This document shows, piece by piece, positions 36,096 to 48,490 of a stretch of DNA of 64,000 nt; position 1 is the stretch's first letter; every line of letters starts with the position of its first letter. The translations under genes were made by a program, and so were the position numbers. The DNA comes from Cryptomeria japonica. Its lineage: Eukaryota > Streptophyta > Pinopsida > Cupressales > Cupressaceae. The notes beneath the pieces are model-generated. The model saw only the letters and a list, made by a program, of their open reading frames with translations, made no database searches and had not been told where the DNA came from. The stretch spans positions 235,085,922 through 235,149,921 of the forward strand of contig NC_081406.1 of assembly GCF_030272615.1 (NCBI RefSeq), read 5' to 3'.

Positions 36096-39044
36096 TGGTA
36101 TTAGAGATTCCTTCAAATGGTTCATTAGATAGATCAAACCTATGAGTTTTTTCAACATATTGTCATTGATAGCGGACTCATGACCCCCTTCATTGGTTTT
36201 TTGATACATAGGCCCTTTCAAGGGTGTTGACTAGCCTTTCTTAAGAGATAGAAGGTTTCAAATATTTTGTAGTGATATTATTCTATTGTATTAAATATCA
36301 AAAGATCCTTCACTCCTCTATTCATAATTATATCATCAAGCTCAAGTACAATTTTAGAATTTTAGATCTTTTGGGTCTATTGATGTTTGTCATGGTGTCA
36401 TTTTTCACTATGACTTATGTGATCCCCATCATAGGTAATAAACATACTCTACATTTCTATACCATACTTGAGTCTTCACTAGTTATCAAGTGCCAAGATC
36501 TAGCACATCATCACTCCACAATTATAAATAATATGAAATAATTAAAAACGTTTGTCCTTTGCATGTGGCAAGTTGTAGGTTTGATATCATTTGAAGGCAC
36601 CTAAAGAAATTTTATAATAGATATTTTTAATTTTTGATTGAGTTTCTATGGATTTTGCATGGACCTACACAAGATGTCATGTGAACCTTCAGAAGAGAAT
36701 TCATATGACTTATTGTGTATGGTGACAATTTCTCTTATGGAGGCAACACTTTACTATTTAGGTCAAAAGACAACTTAAGTTATTTTTTAATGAATTTAAC
36801 CAACATAGAGGTTCATTGAAGGCCTAATTTGTAATATCTATACATAAAATTTCATTGTATGGAGTGATCTAGTATTGCATACCCTTGAGAAAGGTACCAA
36901 CTTATTGATAAGACCTTGTGTAAAAATTGTGAAGTGACAAGCCATTTAAGTAGAGAAATATCTTATGAAGTTGAGGCCTTTAACATACCCTAACATCCTA
37001 TTTGTTTGTTTCAAGAACTTTGACATGTTATTACAAATAATGTTTTATGGTATGAGAAGGTTATAGCTCTTTATTTCATATGGTAGATGTTAATTATTTT
37101 ATCATCTTTATAAGGCATGCTTTAAGTTTGTGAGTTCAATTTAGGTAAAAATACTCACTTTTTTTTCGTCTTGTATTTGATAGCTAATGCTAGAGCTCCT
37201 AGAAGTCACCTACAACCAAAAGGTATGCACAAGATCATGGTGGGCCAAACAAGCCCTTATGTGGGACTGAAAAATTAGAAAAATGGAGTTAGGCAACTTG
37301 ACATAAAAATTTGAATAAGTTACCAACATTATTTCAAAAACATGTAAGAATAGAATATGCAGAAAATTGAATATAGTTTCTAAGATACTAGTTGTTTTTT
37401 GAAAAACAAAATCCATTTTATGAAATTTTGAAATTTCAATATCGTAGTACTAAAATTCTATGAAAAATATAAGAAGCAAGTGTCTGTCGGATCACCCGAA
37501 CCACAATTAAATCATATTATTTTTTATAGGATATTAGATATAAGTAGAAGACTCATGTTCGGATGTGACACATATATTTTTTTAAAATAAATAAATAATT
37601 ATGATTTTTTTATTGCATCTTTTTAAAAATATAATAAACTCATATGTCTGACCACCATAACTTGGTCAAAACTTTATGAAATTCAATTTTTTTTTTTAAT
37701 CCTACAGTATACAAATCATATAATGTGATGCATATTTTGAATTTAAAAAATGTGATACCGATTGAAAGTTATAGATATTTTTCAATCAATCTATCAATCA
37801 AGAACTTAGTCAAAATATCACCACTTTTCGCCCCTCATGATCTTGCACATACCCCAAAATTACTATCATATTTAAAAGGAATAATTCTTGATTGATTCTA
37901 TACAATATTGATAGAAAATTGATCCAAATATAAATCTAATGAGACTAACCTATAAATGGATTACATAGTTTACAAATTATACAATCAATTCTTGTAAAAG
38001 ATGAAGATAAATCCCTAGATGAAAACCCTAAGAGAGGATTAAATAAGAGAGTGACAAGTGTATTAATAATGTGATGAGAAAAAATGACCTATAATTAGCT
38101 CAATCTAATAATAAAAAGTACTCTTAAGTTTAGCTTAAGTGTCATAAACTAATAAGAGACCTAAGCAATTAATGACTGATAAATTAATTACTAAGGTGAT
38201 ATCCTAACTAATCCAACAGCCCCACCCCACTAAGATCAACTTACAAAGAACCTTAAAACCTAATGATGAATGCAAATATGGATGCATGAATGCATGGATG
38301 GGTCATAACTACAAGGATTGATTAAGTACCCATGTACAAACAAATACAATCTCTCTTAGCTAGAGAAAGAGAAGAAAGAACTTGGAAAAAAAATTCTCTT
38401 GATAAAAGAAAAACTAAAACACATGCACTCATGAGAGAAGGATAAAGGAAATCAATGTGAACCCCAAATTAATTCTTCTATCACATAAATGCAATTGATG
38501 TTCTCCCCATATGAGAGAGAAAATAAGGATATGAATCTTCATAAAGTAACTCATGTGTTGTTGATGAAATGCTAAAGGCAAATAAGGATCCACTACCCTT
38601 AAACAAAAGAAAAGAATCTAGTGGTGATTGAAAAATCCATTCCCATAAATAGAAGAATCAAGAAACCAAATTCAATGATGTGTGCCTTTGAAAACTTCTA
38701 AAATCAACTCATGTTAAAATTATATTATGTCAATTCCAAAACATATGAGTACTAATGCAGGACAAAATTCATGGTCAATGCTTAAAAAATTGATGTGGCT
38801 ATTAGATACAAGGAAATGAATTTCTTCAAAATAATCCTTTGAATATACAATCTAGGACTCCACACACAAGGATACTATGTGTGCAATATATGAATCCCAC
38901 GTATACCCACATGTCTATAAATGATGAAGCTAACTAATAATAATGATGTGTCTTTTAGTAAAGAGAAGTTGAATGGCATAGAGATAATCCTCCAAATCTA
39001 TAATTTCAAATTCTACAAACAAGGATGATATATTTTTACAAAAT
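36096..39044. other. AT-rich DNA, probably including the decayed interior of the 338-bp LTR element
   Basis: After the PBS-like site at 36,096 no frame shows a recognisable Gag or Pol motif; the longest (36,272-36,541) is unrecognised. From 37.4 kb the sequence is ordinary AT-rich intergenic DNA. Near 38,850-39,040 a loosely repeated block of about 150 bp contains ATGAATCCCA twice. Confidence 0.5.
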
Positions 39045-39172
39045 ATGAATCCCAAGTAGATATGCATGGAAGAATATGGATGTCTTATTGTACTAATTAG
39101 AGGGGACTATGAATCCCAAGTAGATATGCATGGAAGAATATGGATGTCTTATTGTACTAATTAGAGGGGACC
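39045..39172. repeat. 64-bp perfect tandem duplication
   Basis: 39,045-39,108 and 39,109-39,172 are identical except for the last base (T or C). Each begins ATGAATCCCAAGTAGATATG. Confidence 0.95.
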
Positions 39173-40760
39173 ATTACAATGGTGATCTAAAGATAATCGA
39201 GAACAACAAATGACAAAATAATAGTCTTAACTATACATACCAAGTTATGGAAAAAAGAAAAATATATGTGTCTTATAGAAAGTTAGTGTTAGGAGAGAGA
39301 TTGCACATGTATCTATATAGCGCTAACATCAACATGACTTCATGCTAACATGAGTATAAAACATGCCAAAATTATTCCTTAATAAGGAAAAGAAATGCCA
39401 AATGACATATAAAAAATAGGGTTGGCATAACATTCTAAAAATTGCAAGAGTATTCTTTGATTGGAACCCTATCCAAAATTAAAGATTCATAGATCTTACA
39501 AATATTCTTTAATTGTGAAAATAAATGATAGAATCACTATGAAATTTGTGCCAAGTTTTTTAAGAATTGTTGTGGTTGTAAAAGGGACCATCAAAGAGTT
39601 TTGGCCATTAAGATATGCAAGGCAACCTACAAAAGGAGGGGTCTAGCAATCAATATGTATGATGTCACCTAATGGGACAAGTATCTACAAGGGTAAAACG
39701 TTGGACAAATGTAAAGATTTGATCCCTTTCTAGTGTATTTTTTTTTATATTTTATTCTAAAAAAACTTAAGAAAAAAAACAATTTAAGTTTTTTGAAACT
39801 TGTTAAAAATTATTAGTTCACTTGTGCTGAAAATAATGAAGATAGGGTCATATAGAGTCACATATTTGCACAAATTTTTGTGTGATTAGCCTTACCCCTA
39901 AAATTTATTATATTTCTTTAACTACACCAATTTGGCAATCTGATAGACATTCTTAGGATTGTTGTATGCTATAAATCTAATGGTGACACCCATTTTACTT
40001 CATGGTGAATCATTTTTTCTTACTTAAGGTTGGATCTCTTAGAAAGGATGTAGGAAGTAACAATCAACACCTAGGAGTTGTTAATATATTCCTTGCACCT
40101 AGTGGAAAGTGTTTCAAGGTTAAATCTATGAGATTGGCCATTAGAAAATAGAAAAAGTGAATCTTTTACAAGTTTCTTACACCTTGAGGCCAAGTCTTCT
40201 CAATCACCTTGGGTGTTTTCATAACTATAATTCTTCAATAGCACATTAAGGCACAACTATACGTGTTTTCAACTTCCTCATTGTCTAGCTACATGCCTTT
40301 GAACTTGGGTTGCAATAACATCATCTAGACCCATTAAACCTTCTTCTCTGAGTTTCTCATTCCAAATGGTGGAATCTACATTACACTAATACCCACTTCT
40401 AAAAATTTCTCTATCTTCCCAATAACACTCAAAAATTAATTATTCCTAACACATCAAGTGTTATACTTAAGAGAGGGCCACAAACTGACAACAATTGGCT
40501 CGATCAACTTTGTGATTTGATACCAAAATAGGAAAATAAAATAATGTACTATACACAAAACAAAAAATAAGAAGCAAAATAGGAAGCAAAATAATGTACC
40601 ATCTTCCTATAACACATCTAATAGACTTGACAACTCATTAAAATAAAGCTTGGTCATGATATACATATAATCAAACTCTTGACAATAAATTGGATATGAG
40701 GGATGGATCTATAATTAATTATTGTTTCAAACTAGAACTCTTCGACCCAAAATACATCTC
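39173..40760. other. AT-rich intergenic DNA, no gene seen
   Basis: No domain-bearing frame, LTR or tandem repeat was found. A 61-codon frame at 39,461-39,646 is unrecognised and unsupported. Confidence 0.5.
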
Positions 40761-42560
40761 ATAATCAATTTTATTTTTTTTATAAGTAAATATCTTGAAG
40801 GGCAAACACCCATTTATATTAAATAGTAAATTGAAATATGTACAGAGAATAAAGTGTGTCCATGCTACCATAAAACCTAGTTAAAATTATAGAGACTATA
40901 TTCTTACCACTTAACATTCATCCAATCTATCTTATAATTATATAAGTGTCACCTCTCATCTAACTATCTACTACTTTATAGCCAAATACCAAAAAACCAA
41001 ACAATGCCTAACCCCTAATGCAAAACTAGAATATGAATAGAGCAAAACTTAAATTCCATCTAGAGAGGATCGACCTGACCTTAAGAAGTCTCTTGCATCT
41101 CTTAACTCTCTGAGTCCTCTACTCTATCTGGAGAATCCACCTACTTTTATCCTTCAAGTCCTTCAATATTAATGTAGGTTTTGATCCAATATAGATCTTC
41201 ATTTTCTTCAATTTTCATCCAATTTAATAGGAATTCCAATCCTCTAGTTGCTAAAGATTTGTTGTCTTGATACTCCTCATCATCATCCATCAAAATTATG
41301 GGAATATTTGACACCTTTGCACCTATACTATAGTAATCTTTGGGGAGGGGAATCCAAAAATTGTCGAAATTCATCAACACATAATCTAATCCTCCTGGAG
41401 AAACTGCATTTCAAAAAAATTCTCACGTAACAAGTTTCCTTTTTCCTTACTTATCCGAGACATGATATCAATGATCTGTATTTAGTACTTTGTCCCTCAA
41501 TATATAAATCACCACATGCAGGACTATCAGATGGTTATGTCTCACAATGGATCGCAGACACTTCTCCCCAATTTTGCCTAAGAAAGCCATTTTTCTTTTG
41601 GAAGTTGTCAAGATGATGGGGGTCTCCATCCCTCTACTCACAATCAACTCACCTAGAGACTTGTATCTTTTGAAAATAAATGACCCCTGAAATCATTATA
41701 ATAGAAATAAATCTTGATTCTTCCTGAAAAAATAGGTAATTTAAAAGATACTTCAAATTTGTTCTTTGAGTCTGCCACCATTTAGGAAATAATGACATTG
41801 CATTATAAATGTGAATCAAAGGACACCTCTACCTCTCTTCGCCTTCCAATGAATACATTTTTCATCATACAACTATCTCAATTTTCTAAATCTCATATCG
41901 CACTTAGCAATCCCTCTAATCATTTTCCTTAGTTGCTTTATCTACAAACTTATCTTAGCCACCTTTTCCACCTATGTTGGCTTTGGTTTTCTACTTGTCT
42001 AGGCCAATTCATGTCAACCAAATTCTTTCACCAATGCTTGTCTTTTTTACTTGAACCATATTCTGTGGTCATGAGGAAATGCCATGAGTAAGCCTGGCAA
42101 AGTACTAATTTTGAAATCTTAAAAAACTCTTCGGTTATCTCTTGATATCTAAACCAATCAAAAATAGCTCTTCTGTCAAATCTTATTTAATGCTACTCAT
42201 TATTTACTTTTAAATTTGAATTTTTTTTGTCTTGTCACCTCAAATTATGGCCTCTATTTGGGTAAATCTTCCTTGCTAGTCCACAAAACTTGTCTTCAAT
42301 CCCTTATCAATGTTATTCTATTAATTGCTACTTGAAAAAATTATCACCACTTTGAAGGTTATTCTATTGTCTTTTATCCAATAGAATTATTTGCTATTCT
42401 ATCTACCAAGTCATTTCCCTCTCTATAAAGATGTCTTATTCTTAAGTCTTCAAAATTGTTAATCAATTATTGTACTGGACAAATCCATTGCCCAAGCATC
42501 TAGTTGGGCAACATATTATTCCTAATGGATTTGATGATTATCATTTATTCTTTACAAAAA
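40760..42560 (-). mobile_element. LINE remnant, minus strand (RNase H end and 3' tail)
   Basis: Read on the minus strand, 42,480-42,379 encodes LRIRHLYREGNDLVDRIANNSIG, the conserved C-terminal segment of plant LINE RNase H (REGN...AD..AN). The A-rich end near 40,790-40,762 follows GGGTGTTTGCCCTT, a form common at plant LINE 3' ends. Between them lies over a kilobase of minus-strand coding-like sequence (separate entry). The upstream RT is not present: the plus-strand gypsy-like sequence F1 begins near 42,560. Confidence 0.6.
41144..42240 (-). pseudogene. Decayed unknown coding region downstream of LINE RNase H
   Basis: On the minus strand a coherent protein can be followed from about 42,230 to 41,147 despite stops and at least two frameshifts. 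Segments in order include RRAIFDWFRYQEITEEFFKI, YSWHFLMTTEYGSSKKDKHW, KFEVSFKLPIFSGRIKIYFY, SRGMETPIILTTSKRKMAFL, GKIGEKCLRSIVRHNHLIVL and FWIPLPKDYYSIGAKVSNIP, then an acidic EEYQDNKSLATRGLEFLLN and the stop at 41,147. I do not recognise the family. It may be a C-terminal extension or extra ORF of the LINE, or a separate gene fragment. Confidence 0.45.
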
Positions 42561-42589
42561 TGGGCTAATTCTTTCATTCAACGATTTCA

Positions 42590-43260
42590 AAAACTCTGGT
42601 CCTCAAATTTCTTTGATCGATTTGATTCATTGTAAACAAGGTGTTAAGGAAAAATTGATTGATTTCATTATTAGAATTAAATATTTGCTTGCTCAAATAT
42701 CTCATCATTTTCTTGATATGTATGTTTAAAGAGTTTTCATTTCAAATTTTTAAAAAGACATTAGAGATAAGTTATTATTTTTTGAGTTTACCTTCTCACC
42801 CAATTGTATGCAGTGCTTCATAATTATCAGCTTCAAGTGAGCCAATTTGAGGCATCCACTCCAATGGATTTGATTGATAAGAATGATTTTTTTCAACAAG
42901 TTTTCTTCATGTTTCAAAACCAAACAAAGAACTCATTAAGATCGATAATTTCTCAAATAATGTTGATGCACAAGTGGCAGCTATAGCACCATGTGGGTCC
43001 TTTGTCATCCATTTTTAAGTCAAGACATAGTTTTACACCTCTTTCTGATTTTTTCATAATATTATGTCACAATTGATTAATTCTAATATTTTTAAACTTT
43101 CTCCCATTAAGCCACATGACCATTCCAAACCATTGTCAGCTTCCTATAATACCAAAACCTTTTTCCAATATCATCATCAACCTAGGCATGATACTAAAAA
43201 GTGTTATAATTTGAACCATCTTAGCCAAGATTTCATTGATTAAAATACCATAATTGTTGT
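42590..43260 (+). pseudogene. gag: F1 gag remnant with an HHC-type knuckle
   Basis: Across frameshifts the Gag core can be read: KLIDFIIRIKYLLAQISHHF, then RDKLLFFEFT, then MYAVLHNYQLQVSQFEAS (from 42,804), as in gypsy Gag helical cores. Near 43,160-43,215 the frame reads FQYHHQPRHDTKKC, which fits a C-x2-H-x4-H-x4-C knuckle with the first Cys lost, followed by NLNHLSQDFID. Many stops are present. Confidence 0.55.
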
Positions 43261-43500
43261 GGTGTTAATGACAAAGGAAACAAATCAGTTGCACCCCCTA
43301 ACAAAAAATTACAAATCTATACCAATCCTCTTCCTTCTTATTCCACCAACAACATAGAACCTTCTATATTATTTCTTCCTCTTCCACTAATGCTTGTGTG
43401 CCTAGCAACCCTACCACAATAAATCTTAGTAATACTTGTGTTGAGGCTAAGAATTTTGTTATCCTTATTCAATAAGCCAAACTAAAAGCCAAACCTAAGC

Positions 43501-44300
43501 TTGAACCTTACATTACCTTCAATCCTAATGATACTATTAAGGTACTTGATGGATACTTTTTACATTGCAGCAAAGATTAATGGAAAATTTTCTCATGGTG
43601 TGCTTGTTGATCCTATGTGTATGGTGAATGTTATAACTGAAGAACATCTCTTTATGAGACAATTTCATGGAGACTCTTATGAAAAAACTAATGTGATGTT
43701 TAAGACTTATAATCGTTTTACTTTTCCTACCTATGGTTCCATTACCCTTCCTACTGAAGCTAGTAAAAATTCTTAGATGTTACCTTTTCCATTATCCCAA
43801 CCTTCGACCAATTACAAGTAAGACTAGGACTTCCTTAGCTTAAATTTATGAAACCTATTACTTCTACTATCTATAAGTGTTAGAATTTATTTCATAATGG
43901 AGAAAATATCATGATCAATCATAGTCTCTATAAGCCTATAGCAAGTCATAGAAACTTTGACCTTGACTTTTTTTGACCTCAAACACCTAAAAATTTGCTA
44001 CCTCAGCAAGACATTTTCTTCTTATCTCACCATAAATGCAAACATAAAATTATTTCCAAATTGAGAAATCTTAAGAATGTCCCACTCCCTCATTCCTGAC
44101 CTAGACTCCTTCCTAAACCTTCTATTTTTCCTATTTATGCTTCAGTTCAACCTCATATTTCATAAAAACATGCAACATCCTCTATTTATCCATCTAGTGA
44201 GGTTCCTTTCATTCCTCCTTCTACAAATGAAGAAAAGGAGCCAATAGTGGTTGATCCCAAACCTTCTTAAATTTTAAACCGAACCAAATGAAACCACAGT
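43501..44300 (+). pseudogene. F1 retropepsin-like protease remnant
   Basis: The frame at 43,501-43,776 includes YIAAKINGKFSHGVLVDP followed by MCMVNVITEEHL, the place of the catalytic D-(S/T)-G and the following hydrophobic strand of gypsy proteases; the sequence is now Asp-Pro-Met, so the motif is lost. After a frameshift near 43,770 the LGLP.LKFMKPITSTIYKC segment corresponds to the LGRPW...VPSTLHQ block that ends these protease domains. A proline- and serine-rich decayed tail follows to about 44,300. Confidence 0.55.
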
Positions 44301-44499
44301 TCTCATGATCAATGTCAAAGACGTTGTGCTAAGGCCCATCAACTTGCTTCCCAAACTATTTCCTCCCCTAAGACACCTACCAATGCTTTGACCCCATTTG
44401 ACCAAACCTTAACTATCCCAAGAGAGGAAGATAATCTTAAGAAAATCAAATTGTCTATTCATGATAATTATTCTGACCACATTAAATATCCTATGTTGT

Positions 44500-45901
44500 A
44501 ATTGATCTAGATGATGATATGGATGATAATGTTTCTGATACTAACAATGTTGATACAAATAAAAGAAATAATTATAATGATTATGATGATATGCATGAGG
44601 TTATTGAAATAGATCATGACTTATGTTTAATATTTTCAAAGAATTAACCCTAACACCTAGTGACAAATAAAGTGACACATCATTAAAGTATGGTCCTTGT
44701 TTGGAACTGGTAGTAGCTCCATCTATCATTCTCAATATTTCTCCTCTTTCATATTTTCTAGATCCCCTAATTGATGTTAAGAAAGATTATGTGGTGGGCG
44801 ATTTTCTTGATTAGCTTCATTTATGACATGGATCCTCTTCTTGTGTGTTTCCTTCTTCGTGATGTGCTTCCCTAGTGATGTGTTGCTTGATATGTCTTTG
44901 TTTCATGCTAGGTCCTCTTTGACTCACTCTTGTTACTCTATTGGTGAAAGGTAATAAAGAGACTAAATCTAGTGTGACAGTCTTCTATTCGTAGCTCAAT
45001 TCTTCTATTTTTCATGCATTTTCTCTTTGTTCCTTATGTTGTCTACTTGGGGACAATGCAAGGCATTGAGATCTATTTTGGTTTCTTACATTTTGACCCA
45101 AAGATACATTTGTTTGTCGTCCTATGTGCTCTTCTTCCATTGTTATTGTATTTTTTCTATCTTTGTTGGATGAGGTCAATTCAATACAAATTTATACTTG
45201 ATATACATGAATTATCGCATGCACCTATTGACCCCTAAGTTAGCAGATCCCTTATGTGCTCCTTTTTGTCATGTTCTTCATTTCCCTTGATTTTGTCCTT
45301 ATTTGGGGGCATATCATAGTTGAAATATGCTTTGTTTTTGGATGCATGTATGCTACCATAAATAAATTTCTCCTCGTAAGGTGTATGCAATTGATTTAGG
45401 GTGTGAGCATACACTCTTCTCTTTGCTACACTTTTTGCAAACACCATTTGTCAACTTTTATAGTCATTTTTTTTAGATTACTTAGCAAACTATCTTTTTC
45501 TTTGCAATCTTCCTATGGCATATTTACTTTGATATGATGTTTTCCTTAATTATCCTTTGTACCATTTATTTAGCACAATGATTTCCTGGTTATCCTTAAA
45601 GTGAATTGACTACCATAGCATCTGGTTTTCTAGACTATTTCAATTCTCCTTCGCATCGGTTTCTTTACATGACCCAAAGTAATTTTTAACCTTACTAGGC
45701 TAGAATGTTCATGTTTCCTCTCCCTCTCTCTCTTTTCATGTGTTTCTCCTTTTATCTTGGTTTTAGATTGATAAGGTACTAAGTCACTAGGGGGCTTGAT
45801 GATCCTAATCCCTTTATCGTTCATGAAAGTTTACTATTCTTCAATCTCTTTTATCATGATTATGAATGCATTTCCATACTCTTGTTAAAATGGAGGCCAA
45901 A
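44500..45901 (+). other. F1 non-coding 3' region
   Basis: No domain is readable. It contains the ACTTGGGG motif at 45,043-45,060 and a short purine-rich stretch (AAAATGGAGGCCAAA) immediately before the LTR start at 45,902 that could be the polypurine tract. Confidence 0.5.
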
Positions 45902-46281
45902 TGTAAAGTCGCAAAATTGCACCCTTATGCAAATTCATGCTTATTGAGGCCCCATTTTAGTATTCTTAGACTTCAATGCCCAATATGCTTAACCCATCTC
46001 AATGCAGTATGTTTTTCCAGCTTCTTTGGCCCATTGAGGACCTCAAGTCCCAATTTGGCCCTACTTTTAAGGTATCATGGCACCTAGGGAGCCCTACTCC
46101 CTTTAGTTTGGCCCCAAATTGAAATCACACAATGATAAGCTTGATTTAGTAGGAAATACATTTCTGTGTTAGCCTGCTTCATGTTTTGCACCTCAAAATG
46201 CTTGGGAGAGATATATAAGAAATATACCCTCCCTCAATTTAGGATCCAATGAATCAATCTATCAACTAGAGGGATGATGAT
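45902..46281 (+). repeat. F1 3' LTR, truncated
   Basis: TGTAAAGTCGCAAAATTGCA resembles the start of the F2 LTR and of the solo LTR at 20,931. A TATATAAG box lies near 46,211. It stops where the F2 LTR begins. Confidence 0.55.
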
Positions 46282-47457
46282 TGTAGCATTCTAAAATTAC
46301 ACCTTTTGCAATTTTGACTGTATTTTGGGCCCTCACCTTATTGATCTCATCATCATGCTTGACCAGGACCTATTTTTGTCTCCCCTATGCAACTAGACTT
46401 TATTTATCACCTTACACCTTACATGGCCACCTTGATCCTGCCCTAAAATAGGGCAAGACTAGGGTGTGGCACCGTGGGATCCCCTAAAGGGAACCTATCT
46501 TGGCCCCTCTCCCTTTGACTTATCTCAAATGTGAGTGGGAAATAAACCCCTATGTCACCATTCCTCATAAATTTAAATATTTCACAATAGGAAAGTATAT
46601 GAAGAGGTCTTCCCCTCTCATTTGTCATAACACATCATCATATATTCATGAAGGTTGAATTGGATCTCAAAGGTTTAGGCCTCAAGCATTCAATCACTCA
46701 TCATCTAGCATTCCTCAAGGCTGCATATTCTTCATCTATCCATTAGAGCAACATTACTTTATTCATTCACAAGCATGTGTGTGTGTTAGGGTTTTGTCAT
46801 GTTCATGCCATTTCATACACCATATGTGATTACATCTAAGAAGCAAAACATCATTATCTATTGCAGATCTGAAGGTATACCTTTCCATCAGTTATTTCAA
46901 GCATTTACAGTATTTCATTCAAGTTTGATTCCAAACCAGGGTTTGACTTAGGCAAATCCCTATTCCCAATATATTTCCCTTTCTTTCTATGTGCAGGAAA
47001 TAGGTGCACAACTATACTTCTGGAATTAAGCTTTATTCATAGAGAGGAAAAAACCCTTTTCAATGCACAAAAAAGTTTAGAGGACTGAGAGGAGGGCACC
47101 CCTTTCCAGACACATGGTCCTTGCAACTTTCATCAGATTTTGTAGAGCAGATTCGAATCATATCAAACTTCTGAGATCCAGGTGCACGACTGAATCCCTA
47201 ATCTATAACTTACTTTTTCCGCATACTTTGTCTTCAATTTTAAAACTTTACTTATTCAACTTACAAAACAGGGTCAAACACATTCCAATTTAAACCAATC
47301 TACTCAGAATTTAGTCCTTGTATCCTTTGGGATTGGTTCTAGTAGATTCATCCCCCTCTTTTGAATGTAAAGTTTCCTCAAGTGAAAATTAAGCTTAGTG
47401 AATCTTCCACACTTCCCACATGGAGAATTGGCTAAGTTCCCAATTTTCCACTTTACA
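46282..47457 (+). repeat. F2 5' LTR
   Basis: It starts TGTAGCATTCTAAAATTACA and ends TTCCACTTTACA. It aligns along its length with the solo LTR at 20,931-22,122. Confidence 0.75.
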
Positions 47458-48480
47458 TTTGGGTGAACCCAACTCCAAATTCACATATGATTGTATGCAA
47501 TTTAAAATTCAAATTTCCATTTACAAGTTTCATTTTCTTGCACATTTTGAAAATTTAGATGTTAATTTTACTAAAACCATAATTTTTAAATTCAAAATTG
47601 AGCTTGTGATTTTCATAGCTTGGATCAATTATTTTAGATCTAAACATTCATTCAATTTGCAAATTCAAATTTTCATCTACAAGACAAATTTTAAAATTAA
47701 GTGGTTAATTTCAAAAACCCTAATTTTTAAATTTTTAAATTGAGCTTGCGGGTTTTTAAAATTTTAAATTTCCCTCTTCAAATTTGGTTGCTAATTCAAA
47801 ATTGCAATCTTGGATCAAATTTCTAAGTTTAAACTAATCTTATGCATTTTCCAATTTTTCAAATTCCAAATTCCAATCTTAGATGTATTTTTAAATTTAA
47901 ATTTTAAATTAAGTGGCTCTTTCTACAAGACCCTAATTTTTTAAATTAAATTAATCCTTTCAATTCCCTAAATTCAACATTTCAAATTTTTAAAATTAAG
48001 AGGTTATTTAACAAAGACCTAATTTCGAAATTAAATTTCCATTGGAAAAATTCAAATCTTCTAGTGGGTAATTTTAAATTTAAATTAAGAGGTTATTTTC
48101 AAGGCCCTAATTATAAATTTAAATTTTGTAAGAGGTTGCATAATTTTTTTTAAAATTGAATAATCATTTTTCTAAATTTTGAATTGTTCAAATTCCAATT
48201 TCCAAATTTCAATTTTCAAATTCTCATTTTCAAATTTTCAAAATTAAAAACAAATAAAAAGTAAGTGGTTTAATAAAATCCTAATTTATTCCACATAATT
48301 TGCTTGGACTTAAATTTCAATATTCATCATGGCAATTAATGGAATTGATCTATTTTCTATTTCATATATGATCACATTGCTTTTTACATACATTTATTAT
48401 AATCATGTGTTGGATAATGGCTTCTTTTACTTCATGTTACTTCTGTTCATTCATAGCACTTGGACATATTGCATTTTTTG
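47458..48480 (+). repeat. F2 leader: low-complexity AATT-rich sequence
   Basis: About 800 bp are built from irregular repeats of AAATTCAAATTT, TTTAAATTT and CCAATTT words, with recurring GGTTATTT and CCCTAATTT phrases. No coding is supported. Confidence 0.6.
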
Positions 48481-48490
48481 AATTTCCAAG

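Larger units (their letters stand above)
42560..46281 (+). mobile_element. F1: gypsy-like element fragment (gag, protease, partial 3' LTR)
   Basis: Gag and retropepsin-like remains (separate entries) are followed by about 1.9 kb without pol and a partial LTR at 45,902-46,281. The left end is lost against the LINE remnant and the LTR is cut by F2. A CTACTTGGGGACAATGCA motif at 45,043-45,060 also occurs, on the other strand, after the integrase of element E. No RT or integrase was seen, so F1 is either deleted or belonged to a non-autonomous family. Confidence 0.6.

Noticed and set aside
40440-40560. Possible minus-strand copia PBS (TTTGGTATCAAATCAC on the minus strand)
   Set aside because: Only part of the tRNA-iMet match is present and no LTR or gag follows on that strand.
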